From an uncultured Eubacteriales bacterium (GTDB lineage: Bacteria > Bacillota > Clostridia > Christensenellales > Aristaeellaceae), in the NCBI GenBank assembly GCA_900318145.1, contig ONJM01000010.1:1-64000 (forward strand): 64,000 nt of DNA, written 5' to 3'. Under the pieces are notes generated by a model. That model had not been told where the DNA came from, did not search any database, and was given only the letters and a program-made list of their open reading frames with translations. Positions 9,072-17,487 of the stretch are shown piece by piece (positions within the stretch are counted from its first letter, which is position 1; each line of letters starts with the position of its first letter). The position numbers and the translations under genes are program-made.

Positions 9072-9093
9072 CATATTGAGAGGAGAAGCAACT

Positions 9094-10053
9094 ATGACCG
9101 CTCGTTCAATCAGCAATAACGCAGTAAAACCGGCGAGGAAAAAAGGGTTTTTCCGGACGCTGGGCAAACAATGGCAGCTGATGATCATGTCCGTTCCCAT
9201 GCTGCTGTATGTGCTGCTGTTCAACTACGCGCCGCTGTGGGGATGGGTGACGGCATTCCAGGATTATCAGGCAAAGAAAGGTATGTTCGGCAGCCCCTGG
9301 GTAGGTCTGGACAATTTTAAATGGCTGTTCGGCAATAACGACTTTCTTCTTTCAATCCGGAACACGCTGGCCATGAGCCTGATCAACCTGGTGTTCGGGA
9401 CGGTATCCGCCGTTCTGCTTGCCGTGCTGCTGAACGAGGTGCGGAACAAGACATTCAAACGGTCGGTGCAGACAATAACCTATCTGCCTCACTTCCTTTC
9501 CATGGTTATTGTCGTCAACATGGCGCAGAACCTCTTTTCCAGTAATGGCGCCATCAACGATCTGCTGCTGGGTGTCGGCCTGGTGAAGGAGCCGGTGTTC
9601 TTTCTGGGCAAGGGCGAATACTTCTGGTGGTTGGTCGGCGTGATCAACGTCTGGAAGGAAGTCGGCTGGGGTACGATTATTTATATCGCGGCCATGACAT
9701 CCATTGACCCGAGCCTCTACGAAGCGGCGGCCATTGACGGCGCGGGGCGCTTCCAGCGGATTCTGCACGTTACGCTGCCCGGGATCAAATCCACCTTCAT
9801 GGTGCTGCTGATCATGAACATCGGCCATCTGCTGGAGGCCGGATTCGAGATTCAGTACCTGATGCGGAACGGCCTGGTCATGAAATATTCGGACACGATC
9901 GACGTGTTCGTCATGATCTACAGCTTCGGCGGAAGCAGACCGCATTACGCATACGGTGTTGCAGCCGGTATGTTCAAGAGCATTGTCGGTATCATCCTTC
10001 TGCTCGGCGCGAACAGGATCGCCAAGCTTCTGGATGAAGAGACGCTGATTTGA
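9094..10053 (+). CDS. Sugar ABC transporter permease (LplB-like)
   Basis: 319 residues with six predicted membrane helices. The cytoplasmic EAA loop that docks the ATPase reads YEAAAIDGAGRFQRILHVTLPGI (about residues 208-230). The N-terminal tail with Lys/Arg before the first helix and the motif WGWVTAFQDY are typical of LplB-type permeases. Start ATG9094 follows GAGGAGAAG; a TTG at 9076 is weaker. Pairs with the next permease. No ATPase is encoded nearby; a shared MsmX-type ATPase elsewhere is the usual arrangement. Confidence 0.93.
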   Translation: MTARSISNNAVKPARKKGFFRTLGKQWQLMIMSVPMLLYVLLFNYAPLWGWVTAFQDYQAKKGMFGSPWVGLDNFKWLFGNNDFLLSIRNTLAMSLINLVFGTVSAVLLAVLLNEVRNKTFKRSVQTITYLPHFLSMVIVVNMAQNLFSSNGAINDLLLGVGLVKEPVFFLGKGEYFWWLVGVINVWKEVGWGTIIYIAAMTSIDPSLYEAAAIDGAGRFQRILHVTLPGIKSTFMVLLIMNIGHLLEAGFEIQYLMRNGLVMKYSDTIDVFVMIYSFGGSRPHYAYGVAAGMFKSIVGIILLLGANRIAKLLDEETLI

Positions 10054-10066
10054 CGGAGGTGATACC

Positions 10067-10993
10067 ATGACGACTGCTGCAATCAAAAATACGGGTATCA
10101 AAAAACGCAGGGATATCGTTTTCCCGATCGTCAATACCTGCATCCTGATCCTGCTGTGCTTCACCACCCTGTATCCGGTGCTGAATACGGTGGCCTATTC
10201 CTTCAACGACGGCCTGGACGCCGTGAAGGGCGGTATTGGCCTGTGGCCCCGGGTATGGAGCACGGAATCCTACGCGTCACTGATGAGGGATCCCGCGATT
10301 TACAAAGCGTTCTGGATTTCTTTTTCCAAGACGATCCTTACCACGTTCCTGAACCTCTTCTGGACCGGCATGCTGGCCTACGCGCTGAGCCGGCGGGAAT
10401 ATGTCCTGCGCAGGTTTATCACACTGGTGCTGGTGTTCACGATGTACATCAATGCCGGCCTGATTCCGAACTATCTGTTGATTTCCAAGACGCTGGGGCT
10501 GAAGAACACCTATTGGGTTTACATTATCCCGACCATGTTCAGCTGCTTTAACATGATCGTAATCCGGACCTATATCGCGGGTCTGCCGGACGCGCTGGTG
10601 GAATCCGCTAGAATTGACGGCGCGGGCGATCTGAGATCTTACTTCCAGATCATCCTTCCGCTGTGCCTGCCGGTTATGGCAACCGTTGCCCTGTTTGTAG
10701 CCGTCGGCGCCTGGAACAGCTGGTTCGATACATACCTGTACAACGGCAGCAAAAAGGATCTGTACAGCATGCAGTATCTGCTGAAAATGAAACTGGCCAC
10801 AACCCAGAACCAGGCGTCCAACGCGGCCAATGCCACGGCAGATGCCCTGGCCGCAGCCCAGAAATCGAAAACAACGCCGGTTACGGTCCGTGCCGCCATT
10901 ACCGTGGTATCCGCGGTACCGATCCTGATTGTCTATCCGTTCCTGCAACGTTACTTCGTCACCGGCATGGCGCTTGGCTCTGTCAAGGGATGA
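10067..10993 (+). CDS. Sugar ABC transporter permease (LplC/YtcP-like, MalG type)
   Basis: 308 residues with six membrane helices. The EAA loop is VESARIDGAGDLRSYFQIILPL, and the end FVTGMALGSVKG is the usual C-terminus of MalG-type permeases. A short Ala/Asn/Gln-rich stretch (about residues 240-265) between helices is longer than usual. ATG10067 follows ACGGAGGTGA, 13 bases after the previous gene. Heterodimer partner of the preceding permease. Its stop codon is immediately followed by the structured repeat element. Confidence 0.93.
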   Translation: MTTAAIKNTGIKKRRDIVFPIVNTCILILLCFTTLYPVLNTVAYSFNDGLDAVKGGIGLWPRVWSTESYASLMRDPAIYKAFWISFSKTILTTFLNLFWTGMLAYALSRREYVLRRFITLVLVFTMYINAGLIPNYLLISKTLGLKNTYWVYIIPTMFSCFNMIVIRTYIAGLPDALVESARIDGAGDLRSYFQIILPLCLPVMATVALFVAVGAWNSWFDTYLYNGSKKDLYSMQYLLKMKLATTQNQASNAANATADALAAAQKSKTTPVTVRAAITVVSAVPILIVYPFLQRYFVTGMALGSVKG

Positions 10994-11130
10994 GGATTCG
11001 ATGACTGCCGGTGGCAGAAATCTCATCGAATCCGAATTCAACCGAAACAAGCGATCTCCATGGTTATGGAGTCGCGTCGATTGAGGTTGCGGATGAGGAT
11101 TTGACGACTGCCTGTGGCAGAAATTTCAAC
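10994..11130 (+). repeat. Structured modular intergenic repeat, copy A
   Basis: Module 1 (10994-11033): an 11-base-pair stem GGATTCGATGA/TCATCGAATCC encloses the hairpin CTGCC-GGT-GGCAG and then AAATC. Module 2 (11039-11092): CAACCGAAACAAGC, a variable hairpin (GATCTCCAT/ATGGAGTC), then GCGTCGATTGAGGTTGCGG; CAACC can pair with GGTTG. A decayed second module 1 (11095-11130) follows. The same block order appears at 28396-28560 with different but still complementary stem sequences. It separates the importer genes from the AraC regulator. Confidence 0.75.
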
Positions 11131-11154
11131 ACATAATACGAAGGGGGCAGCCAG

Positions 11155-12060
11155 GTGTCAGAACAAAAGAAACAGGATATATCACTTCGGTCTGCCCGCT
11201 ATGAAGACGGCTTCCGGGTGATGCAGGGCCGGCGGGAATATGTGACATACCCGGACAATTCGTCGGTGCGGATCTGGTATTCCGACATTCCCTGGACCTA
11301 CGAGACCCATAACCATTCCGCCGCTGAAATCTGCCTCACGCTGGAGGGCGTGGTGGACTATACGGTGCAGGATACGGTTTATCATGTACGGAAAGGCGAA
11401 GTGCTGATTATTCCTTCGGAAATGCCGCATTCCCTGACCATGGGGGAAAACAGCAGCAGGTACATCTATCTGTATGAGACGGATCTCCTGTATGAACTGC
11501 GGGATATCAAGGTAATGCTGCAGCAGTTCAGGCGGCCGTTCTATCTGCATGACGGTTCCGATGTGCATACGCGCATCCGGGAAACGCTTCTGAAAGCCCA
11601 GGCAGTCTATGAACGCGGCGAAGTCATGTGGAATACGATCTGTTACGAGTATATCCTGCGGATGTACGCGGCACTTGGGCAGCATTATCTGCTGAATCCC
11701 CGGATTCTGCAGCGCGGAACCGTCTATACTGTGGACTCAGAAGTGATTACCGCTGCCATGGGATTTATCAATACGCATTTCCGGGAAGACCTTTCCCTGG
11801 ACGATGTGGCGGAATTTGCGGGATTCAGCCGGTTCTACTTCTCCCGGTCGTTTAAGAAGCAGACCGGTTATTCCTTCAAGGACTACCTGTGCCAGAAGCG
11901 GCTGCAGGTGGCGATGGATCTGCTGACCCGGACCAATACACCCATGCGGGATGTGGCCATCGAAAGCGGATTCGGTTCCGTAGCGACCTTCAACCGGGTT
12001 TTCCGGGAAAAGAAGGGATGCACGCCGACCCAGTACCGGGCGATTTACGGAACGTACTGA
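11155..12060 (+). CDS. AraC-family transcriptional regulator
   Basis: 301 residues. An N-terminal cupin-type ligand-binding domain (about 30-110; HNHSAAEICLTLEG and RKGEVLIIPSEMPHSL) is followed by two AraC helix-turn-helix motifs in the last 100 residues (LSLDDVAEFAGFSRFYFSRSFKKQTG and MRDVAIESGFGSVATFNRVFREKKG). The start is GTG11155 after AAGGGGG. Position directly behind the sugar importer suggests it controls that operon in response to the imported sugar; this is inference from context. Confidence 0.92.
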   Translation: MSEQKKQDISLRSARYEDGFRVMQGRREYVTYPDNSSVRIWYSDIPWTYETHNHSAAEICLTLEGVVDYTVQDTVYHVRKGEVLIIPSEMPHSLTMGENSSRYIYLYETDLLYELRDIKVMLQQFRRPFYLHDGSDVHTRIRETLLKAQAVYERGEVMWNTICYEYILRMYAALGQHYLLNPRILQRGTVYTVDSEVITAAMGFINTHFREDLSLDDVAEFAGFSRFYFSRSFKKQTGYSFKDYLCQKRLQVAMDLLTRTNTPMRDVAIESGFGSVATFNRVFREKKGCTPTQYRAIYGTY

Positions 12061-12097
12061 GGGAAAACAAAAAGTACATACAGGGTTCAAAGATTTC

Positions 12098-12126
12098 GGA
12101 AGCCGGTCTTGACAAGACCGGCTTCC
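12098..12126. other. Perfect 13-bp inverted repeat after araC-like gene
   Basis: GGAAGCCGGTCTT / AAGACCGGCTTCC with a three-base loop and no T tract on either strand. It may end the AraC-gene transcript inefficiently. The right half overlaps the -35 box of the pyr promoter, so it could also be a regulatory site. Confidence 0.5.
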
Positions 12127-12137
12127 TGTGATAAAAA
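12109..12137 (+). promoter_or_regulatory. Candidate promoter of the pyr operon
   Basis: TTGACA (12109-12114) with 17-base spacer to TAAAAA (12132-12137). The -35 is a perfect match; the -10 is 4/6. Transcription would start near 12144, giving a ~138-base leader before pyrC that contains a terminator. Confidence 0.5.
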
Positions 12138-12174
12138 ATGTACCGGTACCTGGTCTTTAAGGCGATACTGAGAT

Positions 12175-12266
12175 ATCGGCAAGATCCGGACGGTGGCGTC
12201 TGCCGCGAAGCGGCGGGCCGGCTGACATGTGTTCCGAACTCTGCCGATCTCCGGCAGAGTTTTTTT
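12175..12266 (+). terminator. Leader terminator / candidate attenuator of the pyr operon
   Basis: AACTCTGCCG (12237-12246) pairs with CGGCAGAGTT (12252-12261) and runs into TTTTT up to 12266, only 15 bases before the pyrC start. ATCGGCA at 12175-12181 can pair with TGCCGAT at 12242-12248 and would break the terminator, i.e. act as an antiterminator. A further hairpin GCCGC-GAA-GCGGC lies between them. No obvious PyrR-binding loop was recognised, so the sensing mechanism is open. Confidence 0.65.
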
Positions 12267-12281
12267 CGAGAGGAACGCGCG

Positions 12282-13484
12282 ATGACTGCAGGACAGGAGT
12301 ATTCCCCGGTTTTACGGACGGATATGGGCGGACGGATTGTCCGGAAAGCGAAAGGCGTGTTTGTATTTCCCGGTTTCTGTGACGTGCATGTGCACTTCAG
12401 GGAGCCGGGTTTTTCTTATAAGGAAACGATCATATCCGGCAGCCGGGCGGCGGCGCGGGGCGGGTATACCGCGGTGTGCGCCATGCCGAACCTGAATCCG
12501 GTCCCGGACACCCCGGAGCACCTGGCGCGGGAGGAAGAGCTGATCCGTGCCGCCGGGGACATCACGGCAGTTTATCCCTACGCCGCGCTGACGGTCGGGG
12601 AAAAGGGGCAGGAGGCCGCGGACCTTGAAGGGCTGGCGGAGCGGGTGATTGCCTTTTCCGACGACGGAAAAGGGGTGCAGAGTGAAAGCATGATGCGCTC
12701 CCTGATGGAGCGGTGCAAAAAGCTGGGAAAGATCATCGCCGCCCACTGCGAGGATGAAAGCCTGGTGCGGGGCGGATACATTCACGACGGGATCTACGCC
12801 CGGAACCATGGGCACCGGGGGATCTGCTCCGAAAGCGAATGGGGCCCGATCGCCCGGGACCTGAAGCTGGCGAAGGAAACGGGCTGTGCCTACCACGTAT
12901 GCCATATCAGCTGCAGGGAAAGCGCGGAGCTGATCCGGCAGGCGAAAAGGGAAGGGGTGGACGTGACCTGTGAAACAGCACCGCATTACCTGCTGCTGGA
13001 TGAGAACGACCTGCAGGAAGACGGCAGGTTCCGGATGAATCCGCCCCTGCGGAGCCGGGAGGATCGGGAGGCCCTGACGGAAGCCCTGCTGGACGGGACG
13101 ATCGATATGATCGCCACGGACCATGCGCCGCACAGCGCGGAGGAGAAAAGCCGGGGACTGGCGGGCAGCGCGTTCGGGATCGTCGGGCTGGAATGCGCCT
13201 TCCCGGTACTGTATACCGGCCTGGTACGCACGGGTATCCTGAGCCTGGAGCAGCTGACAGAGAAAATGGCAATCGCGCCCCGCAAACGGTTCGGGATTCC
13301 CCTGCCGGAGGGGGACCGGACGGAGTGGGACCTGGAAGCGAAATATACGGTGGATCCGGAGGATTTCCTGTCCATGGGCCGGGCGACGCCCTTCGCCGGC
13401 GCGGAGGTGTACGGCCGGTGCCTGCGGACGGTGCATAACGGAAAAACGGTCTGGGAGGATCAGTCCGGGAATCCCGAACAATGA
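12282..13484 (+). CDS. pyrC: Dihydroorotase
   Basis: 400 residues. Cyclises N-carbamoyl-aspartate to dihydroorotate in UMP synthesis. The metal-binding HVH motif lies in DVHVHFREPG (residues 34-43). A MPN substrate loop and the late DHAPH motif with catalytic Asp are present, as in type I dihydroorotases. ATG12282 is preceded by GAGAGGA just after the leader terminator. The reading frame stays open upstream to 12138, but that part is the leader RNA and not family-like. First gene of the pyr operon; 21 bases to carB. Confidence 0.94.
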   Translation: MTAGQEYSPVLRTDMGGRIVRKAKGVFVFPGFCDVHVHFREPGFSYKETIISGSRAAARGGYTAVCAMPNLNPVPDTPEHLAREEELIRAAGDITAVYPYAALTVGEKGQEAADLEGLAERVIAFSDDGKGVQSESMMRSLMERCKKLGKIIAAHCEDESLVRGGYIHDGIYARNHGHRGICSESEWGPIARDLKLAKETGCAYHVCHISCRESAELIRQAKREGVDVTCETAPHYLLLDENDLQEDGRFRMNPPLRSREDREALTEALLDGTIDMIATDHAPHSAEEKSRGLAGSAFGIVGLECAFPVLYTGLVRTGILSLEQLTEKMAIAPRKRFGIPLPEGDRTEWDLEAKYTVDPEDFLSMGRATPFAGAEVYGRCLRTVHNGKTVWEDQSGNPEQ

Positions 13485-13505
13485 ATGATACGGAGGAAAT
13501 GAGTT

Positions 13506-16500
13506 ATGGCGAAGCGGACAGACGTTAAAAAGGTACTGATCATCGGCAGCGGTCCCATCGTAATCGGGCAGGCCGCGGAGTTTGACTACGCGGGTACCCA
13601 GGCCTGCCTGGCCCTGAAAGAGGAAGGGTATGAGGTGGTGCTGTGCAACTCCAACCCCGCGACGATCATGACGGACACTTCCATCGCCGACAAGGTGTAT
13701 ATGGAGCCCCTGACGCTGGAATATGTCGCGAAGATCCTCCGGTACGAGCGGCCGGACGCCATCGTGCCCGGAATCGGCGGCCAGACGGGCCTGAACCTGG
13801 CCATGCAGCTGGAACGCAAGGGCGTGCTGAAGGAGTGCGGAACGGAGCTGCTGGGAACCTCCAGCCGGAGCATTGAGCGGGCGGAGGACCGGGAACTGTT
13901 CAAGGAGATGTGCCAGAGCATCGGCGAGCCCGTGATTCCCAGCGAGATCACCTATAATCTGGAGGAAGCGAAAAAAGCCGCGCTGGATATCGGATACCCG
14001 GTGGTGCTGCGGCCTGCCTTCACCCTGGGCGGCACCGGCGGCGGATTCGCCAACAACGAGGAGGAACTGACCGAGATCGGCACGAACGCCTTCCGGCTCA
14101 GCCCGGTGCACCAGGTGCTGGTTGAGAAGAGCGTCCGGGGCTATAAGGAGATCGAGTTCGAGGTCATGCGGGACAGCAACGACACCGCGATCACGATCTG
14201 CGGCATGGAAAACGTGGATCCCGTGGGCGTGCATACCGGCGACAGCGTGGTGGTGGCTCCGATCCTGAGCCTTAATGACCACGATCTGAAGATGCTGAAC
14301 GACAGCGCGATCCGGATCATCCGGGAACTGAAAATCGAGGGCGGCTGCAACGTGCAGTTTGCCCTGAACCCGAACAGCAGCGAATACTTCCTGATTGAGG
14401 TAAACCCGCGGGTAAGCCGGTCTTCCGCCCTGGCCAGCAAGGCCAGCGGCTATCCCATCGCCCGGGTTACGGCGAAGATTGCCCTGGGCATGGCTCTGGA
14501 GGAGATTCCGGTGGCCGGCGGCAACGCGGCCATGGAGCCCAGCCTGGACTACATCGTGGCGAAGTTCCCGCGCTTCCCCTTTGACAAATTCACATCCGCC
14601 AGCAATATGCTCGGCACCCAGATGAAGGCCACGGGCGAGGTCATGGGAATCGGCAGCACGCTGGAGGAATGCATGCTCAAGAGCGTGCGCTCCCTGGAAA
14701 CCGGCGTGATTCACCTGCGTCTGGCAAAGTTTGACGGGGAGAGCACGGAGGATCTGCTGGAGTATGTGAAGGAATTCCGGGCGGATACGCTGTACGCCGT
14801 GACGGAGCTGCTGCGCAGGGGCGTGAGCATAAAGAAGATTCATGAAGTCACCCTGATCACGGAGCTGTTCCTGGAAAGCCTGCGGAAGATCACGGAGATG
14901 GAAAAGAGGCTGGCCGCGGCGAAAGGCGATACGGCGCTTCTGAAGGAAGCCAAGAAAATGGGCTTCGGCGACGAGGAGATCGCGCGGCTGTGGGGTGTAA
15001 AGGATACGGAGGTGTACGCCCTGCGGAAGGAACACGGGATCGTTCCGGTGTTCCGGATGGTGGATACGCTGCACACCGGCAAGTACATCGCGTACCTGTA
15101 CTCCAGCTACAGCGGAAAGAACGATTCCATCCTGACGGAGAAAAAGAAGATTGTGGTGCTCGGCGCCGGCCCCATCCGTATCGGCCAGGGCGTGGAGTTC
15201 GACTATTCCACGGTGCACGCGGTGCAGACGATCCGCCGGGCGGGTTATGAAGCCATTATCATCAACAACAATCCGGAGACGGTTTCCACAGACTACACCA
15301 CGGCGGACAAGCTGTATTTTGAGCCCCTGACGCCGGAGGACGTCATGGCCATCATCGACTTTGAACAGCCGGAAGGCGTCATCGCTTCCCTGGGCGGCCA
15401 GACGGCCATCAACCTGGCGCAGCCGCTGATGGACCGGGGCGTGAAGATCATCGGCACGGACTGCGCGGCCATCGAGCGCGCGGAAAACCGCGACAGCTTT
15501 GAGAAAATCCTTCTGGACCTGGGGATTCCCCAGCCGAAGGGACAGGCGGTTACCCGGATCGAGGACGGCGTGAAAGCGGCGGCGGAGATCGGATATCCGG
15601 TGCTTGTGCGGCCGAGCTTCGTGCTGGGCGGCCGGGCGATGCAGATCGTCGCGGATGAAAGCCAGCTGCGGCATTACCTGAAGACGGCTGTGGAAATCGA
15701 CGCGGACAAACCCGTGCTGGTGGATAAGTACATCCGCGGCAAGGAAGTGGAAGTGGACGCTATCTGCGACGGGCGGGATGTGTTCGTGCCCGGCATCATG
15801 GAGCTGGTGGAGCGCACCGGCATTCACAGCGGCGACTCCATTTCGGTTTACCCGGCGTTCTCCATCAGCAACAAGGTGAAGGGGATCATCCTGCAGTACG
15901 CGAAAAAGCTGGGCCTGGGTATCGGGATCGTCGGCCTGTACAATATCCAGTTTATCGTGGACGAGCATGACGACGTGTATATCATCGAAGTGAATCCCCG
16001 CTCCAGCCGTACGGTTCCTTTCCTGAGCAAGGCTACGGGGTATTCCCTGGCGGACATCGCCACGGAGGTGATCCTGGGTAAGAGCCTGAAGGAACAGGGC
16101 ATCTTCGACCTGTATCCGGAGGAAAAGAAGCGGTACTACGTGAAGGTTCCGGTGTTCAGCTTCAACAAGATCAAGGGCCTCGACGCCTATCTGAGCCCGG
16201 AAATGAAATCCACGGGCGAAGCCATCGGCTACGACGACAAACTGAACCGCGCCCTGTACAAGGCGCTGCAGGCCGGCGGCACCCGTCTGCAGAATTACGG
16301 CACGGTGCTGGTTACCGTGGCTGACCGGGACAAGGCGGAAGCGCTGCCGCTGATCCGGCGGTTCTATAACCTGGGCTTCAATATCGAGGCAACCAGCGGA
16401 ACGGCCCGGTTCCTGAAGGAGCACGGCATCCGCACCCACGCCCTGAAGAAGATCAGCGAGGGCAGCAGCGAGATTCCGGAGAGCATCCGGCAGGGGCACG

Positions 16501-16679
16501 TGGCGTACATTATCAACACCCGCGAGATCGGGGCGGCGGATTCCGAGACCGACGGCCTGAAGATCCGCCAGAGCGCTACGGAAAACAACGCCACGATCTT
16601 TACCAGCCTGGATACGGTCCGGGTGCTGCTGGACGTGCTGGAAGAGACGACGCTGACGATTTCAACGATTGACGCGTAA
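13506..16679 (+). CDS. carB: Carbamoyl-phosphate synthase large subunit
   Basis: 1057 residues, the normal size. Makes carbamoyl phosphate from bicarbonate, ammonia (normally channelled from the CarA glutaminase) and two ATP. Two homologous ATP-grasp halves are visible, each starting with a PIVIGQ/PIRIGQ-type motif (residues about 17 and 556: EFDYAGTQAC, EFDYSTVHAV). The C-terminal MGS-like allosteric domain (from about 930; VTVADRDKAEALPLIRRF) normally binds UMP or IMP. carA is not adjacent and not elsewhere in the window, which is unusual for a pyr operon. Confidence 0.97.
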   Translation: MAKRTDVKKVLIIGSGPIVIGQAAEFDYAGTQACLALKEEGYEVVLCNSNPATIMTDTSIADKVYMEPLTLEYVAKILRYERPDAIVPGIGGQTGLNLAMQLERKGVLKECGTELLGTSSRSIERAEDRELFKEMCQSIGEPVIPSEITYNLEEAKKAALDIGYPVVLRPAFTLGGTGGGFANNEEELTEIGTNAFRLSPVHQVLVEKSVRGYKEIEFEVMRDSNDTAITICGMENVDPVGVHTGDSVVVAPILSLNDHDLKMLNDSAIRIIRELKIEGGCNVQFALNPNSSEYFLIEVNPRVSRSSALASKASGYPIARVTAKIALGMALEEIPVAGGNAAMEPSLDYIVAKFPRFPFDKFTSASNMLGTQMKATGEVMGIGSTLEECMLKSVRSLETGVIHLRLAKFDGESTEDLLEYVKEFRADTLYAVTELLRRGVSIKKIHEVTLITELFLESLRKITEMEKRLAAAKGDTALLKEAKKMGFGDEEIARLWGVKDTEVYALRKEHGIVPVFRMVDTLHTGKYIAYLYSSYSGKNDSILTEKKKIVVLGAGPIRIGQGVEFDYSTVHAVQTIRRAGYEAIIINNNPETVSTDYTTADKLYFEPLTPEDVMAIIDFEQPEGVIASLGGQTAINLAQPLMDRGVKIIGTDCAAIERAENRDSFEKILLDLGIPQPKGQAVTRIEDGVKAAAEIGYPVLVRPSFVLGGRAMQIVADESQLRHYLKTAVEIDADKPVLVDKYIRGKEVEVDAICDGRDVFVPGIMELVERTGIHSGDSISVYPAFSISNKVKGIILQYAKKLGLGIGIVGLYNIQFIVDEHDDVYIIEVNPRSSRTVPFLSKATGYSLADIATEVILGKSLKEQGIFDLYPEEKKRYYVKVPVFSFNKIKGLDAYLSPEMKSTGEAIGYDDKLNRALYKALQAGGTRLQNYGTVLVTVADRDKAEALPLIRRFYNLGFNIEATSGTARFLKEHGIRTHALKKISEGSSEIPESIRQGHVAYIINTREIGAADSETDGLKIRQSATENNATIFTSLDTVRVLLDVLEETTLTISTIDA

Positions 16680-16752
16680 CAGGCCGGCCGGTATTATCCT
16701 GAGCTCGGCGCAGGATCTATGCCGGCGGAAGAGAACGGAAGCAGAGGAAAGC

Positions 16753-17487
16753 ATGAAACAACAGATCCTGAAGATCACGGAAAATACGGCGCTGACGGAC
16801 AGCGTATACCGGATGGTGCTGGAATCGCCGGAACTGGAGGAGCACAGGCCGGGGCAGTTTGTGAATATCCGCCTGGACGGACTGTACCTGCGGCGGCCGG
16901 TCTCCGTATGCGATTCCGTCCCCGGGAAGCTGACGATTCTGTATAAAACTGTCGGAAAGGGTACGGAGCAGATGAGCCGGATGCGGGCCGGGGAACCGCT
17001 GGATGTGCTGACCGGACTCGGCAACGGATACGACCTGTCGAAGGCCGGGGAGTCACCGCTGCTGCTGGGCGGCGGCGTGGGCGTGCCCCCGCTGTATATG
17101 CTGGCGCGGAAACTTCGCGGACAGGGCAAAGCGGTAACCGTGGTGCTGGGGTTCAACACGGCGAAGGAAGTGTTCGGGGAAGAAGCGTTCAGGGCGCTCG
17201 GCTGCAGCGTTACCGTCACAACCGCGGACGGCAGCCGCGGGACGAAGGGCTTTGTGACCGACGCGCTGCCGGAGGAGTACAGCTACTTCTATACCTGCGG
17301 TCCGGAACCGATGCTGAGGGCGGTTTTCCGGAAGACGAAAACTTCCGGCCAGTTCAGCTTTGAGGAACGGATGGGCTGCGGATTTGGCGCCTGCATGGGC
17401 TGCAGCTGCAAAACCGTTACGGGATACAAGCGGATCTGCCGGGAAGGCCCGGTGCTGGAAAAGGAGGAGATCCTGTGGGAAGACTGA
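16753..17487 (+). CDS. pyrK: Dihydroorotate dehydrogenase electron-transfer subunit
   Basis: 244 residues. FAD/[2Fe-2S] subunit that passes electrons from PyrD to NAD. The FAD-binding barrel has RPVSVCD (about 44-50) and the NAD-binding part GGGVGVPPLYMLARKL. The cluster cysteines lie in CGFGACMGCSC...C near residues 213-235. ATG16753 follows AGAGGAAA; the open frame to 16669 is not needed. It overlaps pyrD by 13 bases, so the two subunits are translationally coupled. Confidence 0.95.
   Translation: MKQQILKITENTALTDSVYRMVLESPELEEHRPGQFVNIRLDGLYLRRPVSVCDSVPGKLTILYKTVGKGTEQMSRMRAGEPLDVLTGLGNGYDLSKAGESPLLLGGGVGVPPLYMLARKLRGQGKAVTVVLGFNTAKEVFGEEAFRALGCSVTVTTADGSRGTKGFVTDALPEEYSYFYTCGPEPMLRAVFRKTKTSGQFSFEERMGCGFGACMGCSCKTVTGYKRICREGPVLEKEEILWED

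Noticed and set aside
12138-12281. In-frame 48-residue N-terminal extension of pyrC starting at ATG12138
   Set aside because: The segment is the leader RNA with terminator, has no ribosome site and no similarity to dihydroorotases; ATG12282 has one.
12312-16499. A 1395-codon open frame on the minus strand opposite pyrC and carB
   Set aside because: It mirrors highly GC-biased codons of carB, lacks a ribosome site and family features, and the plus-strand genes are certain.
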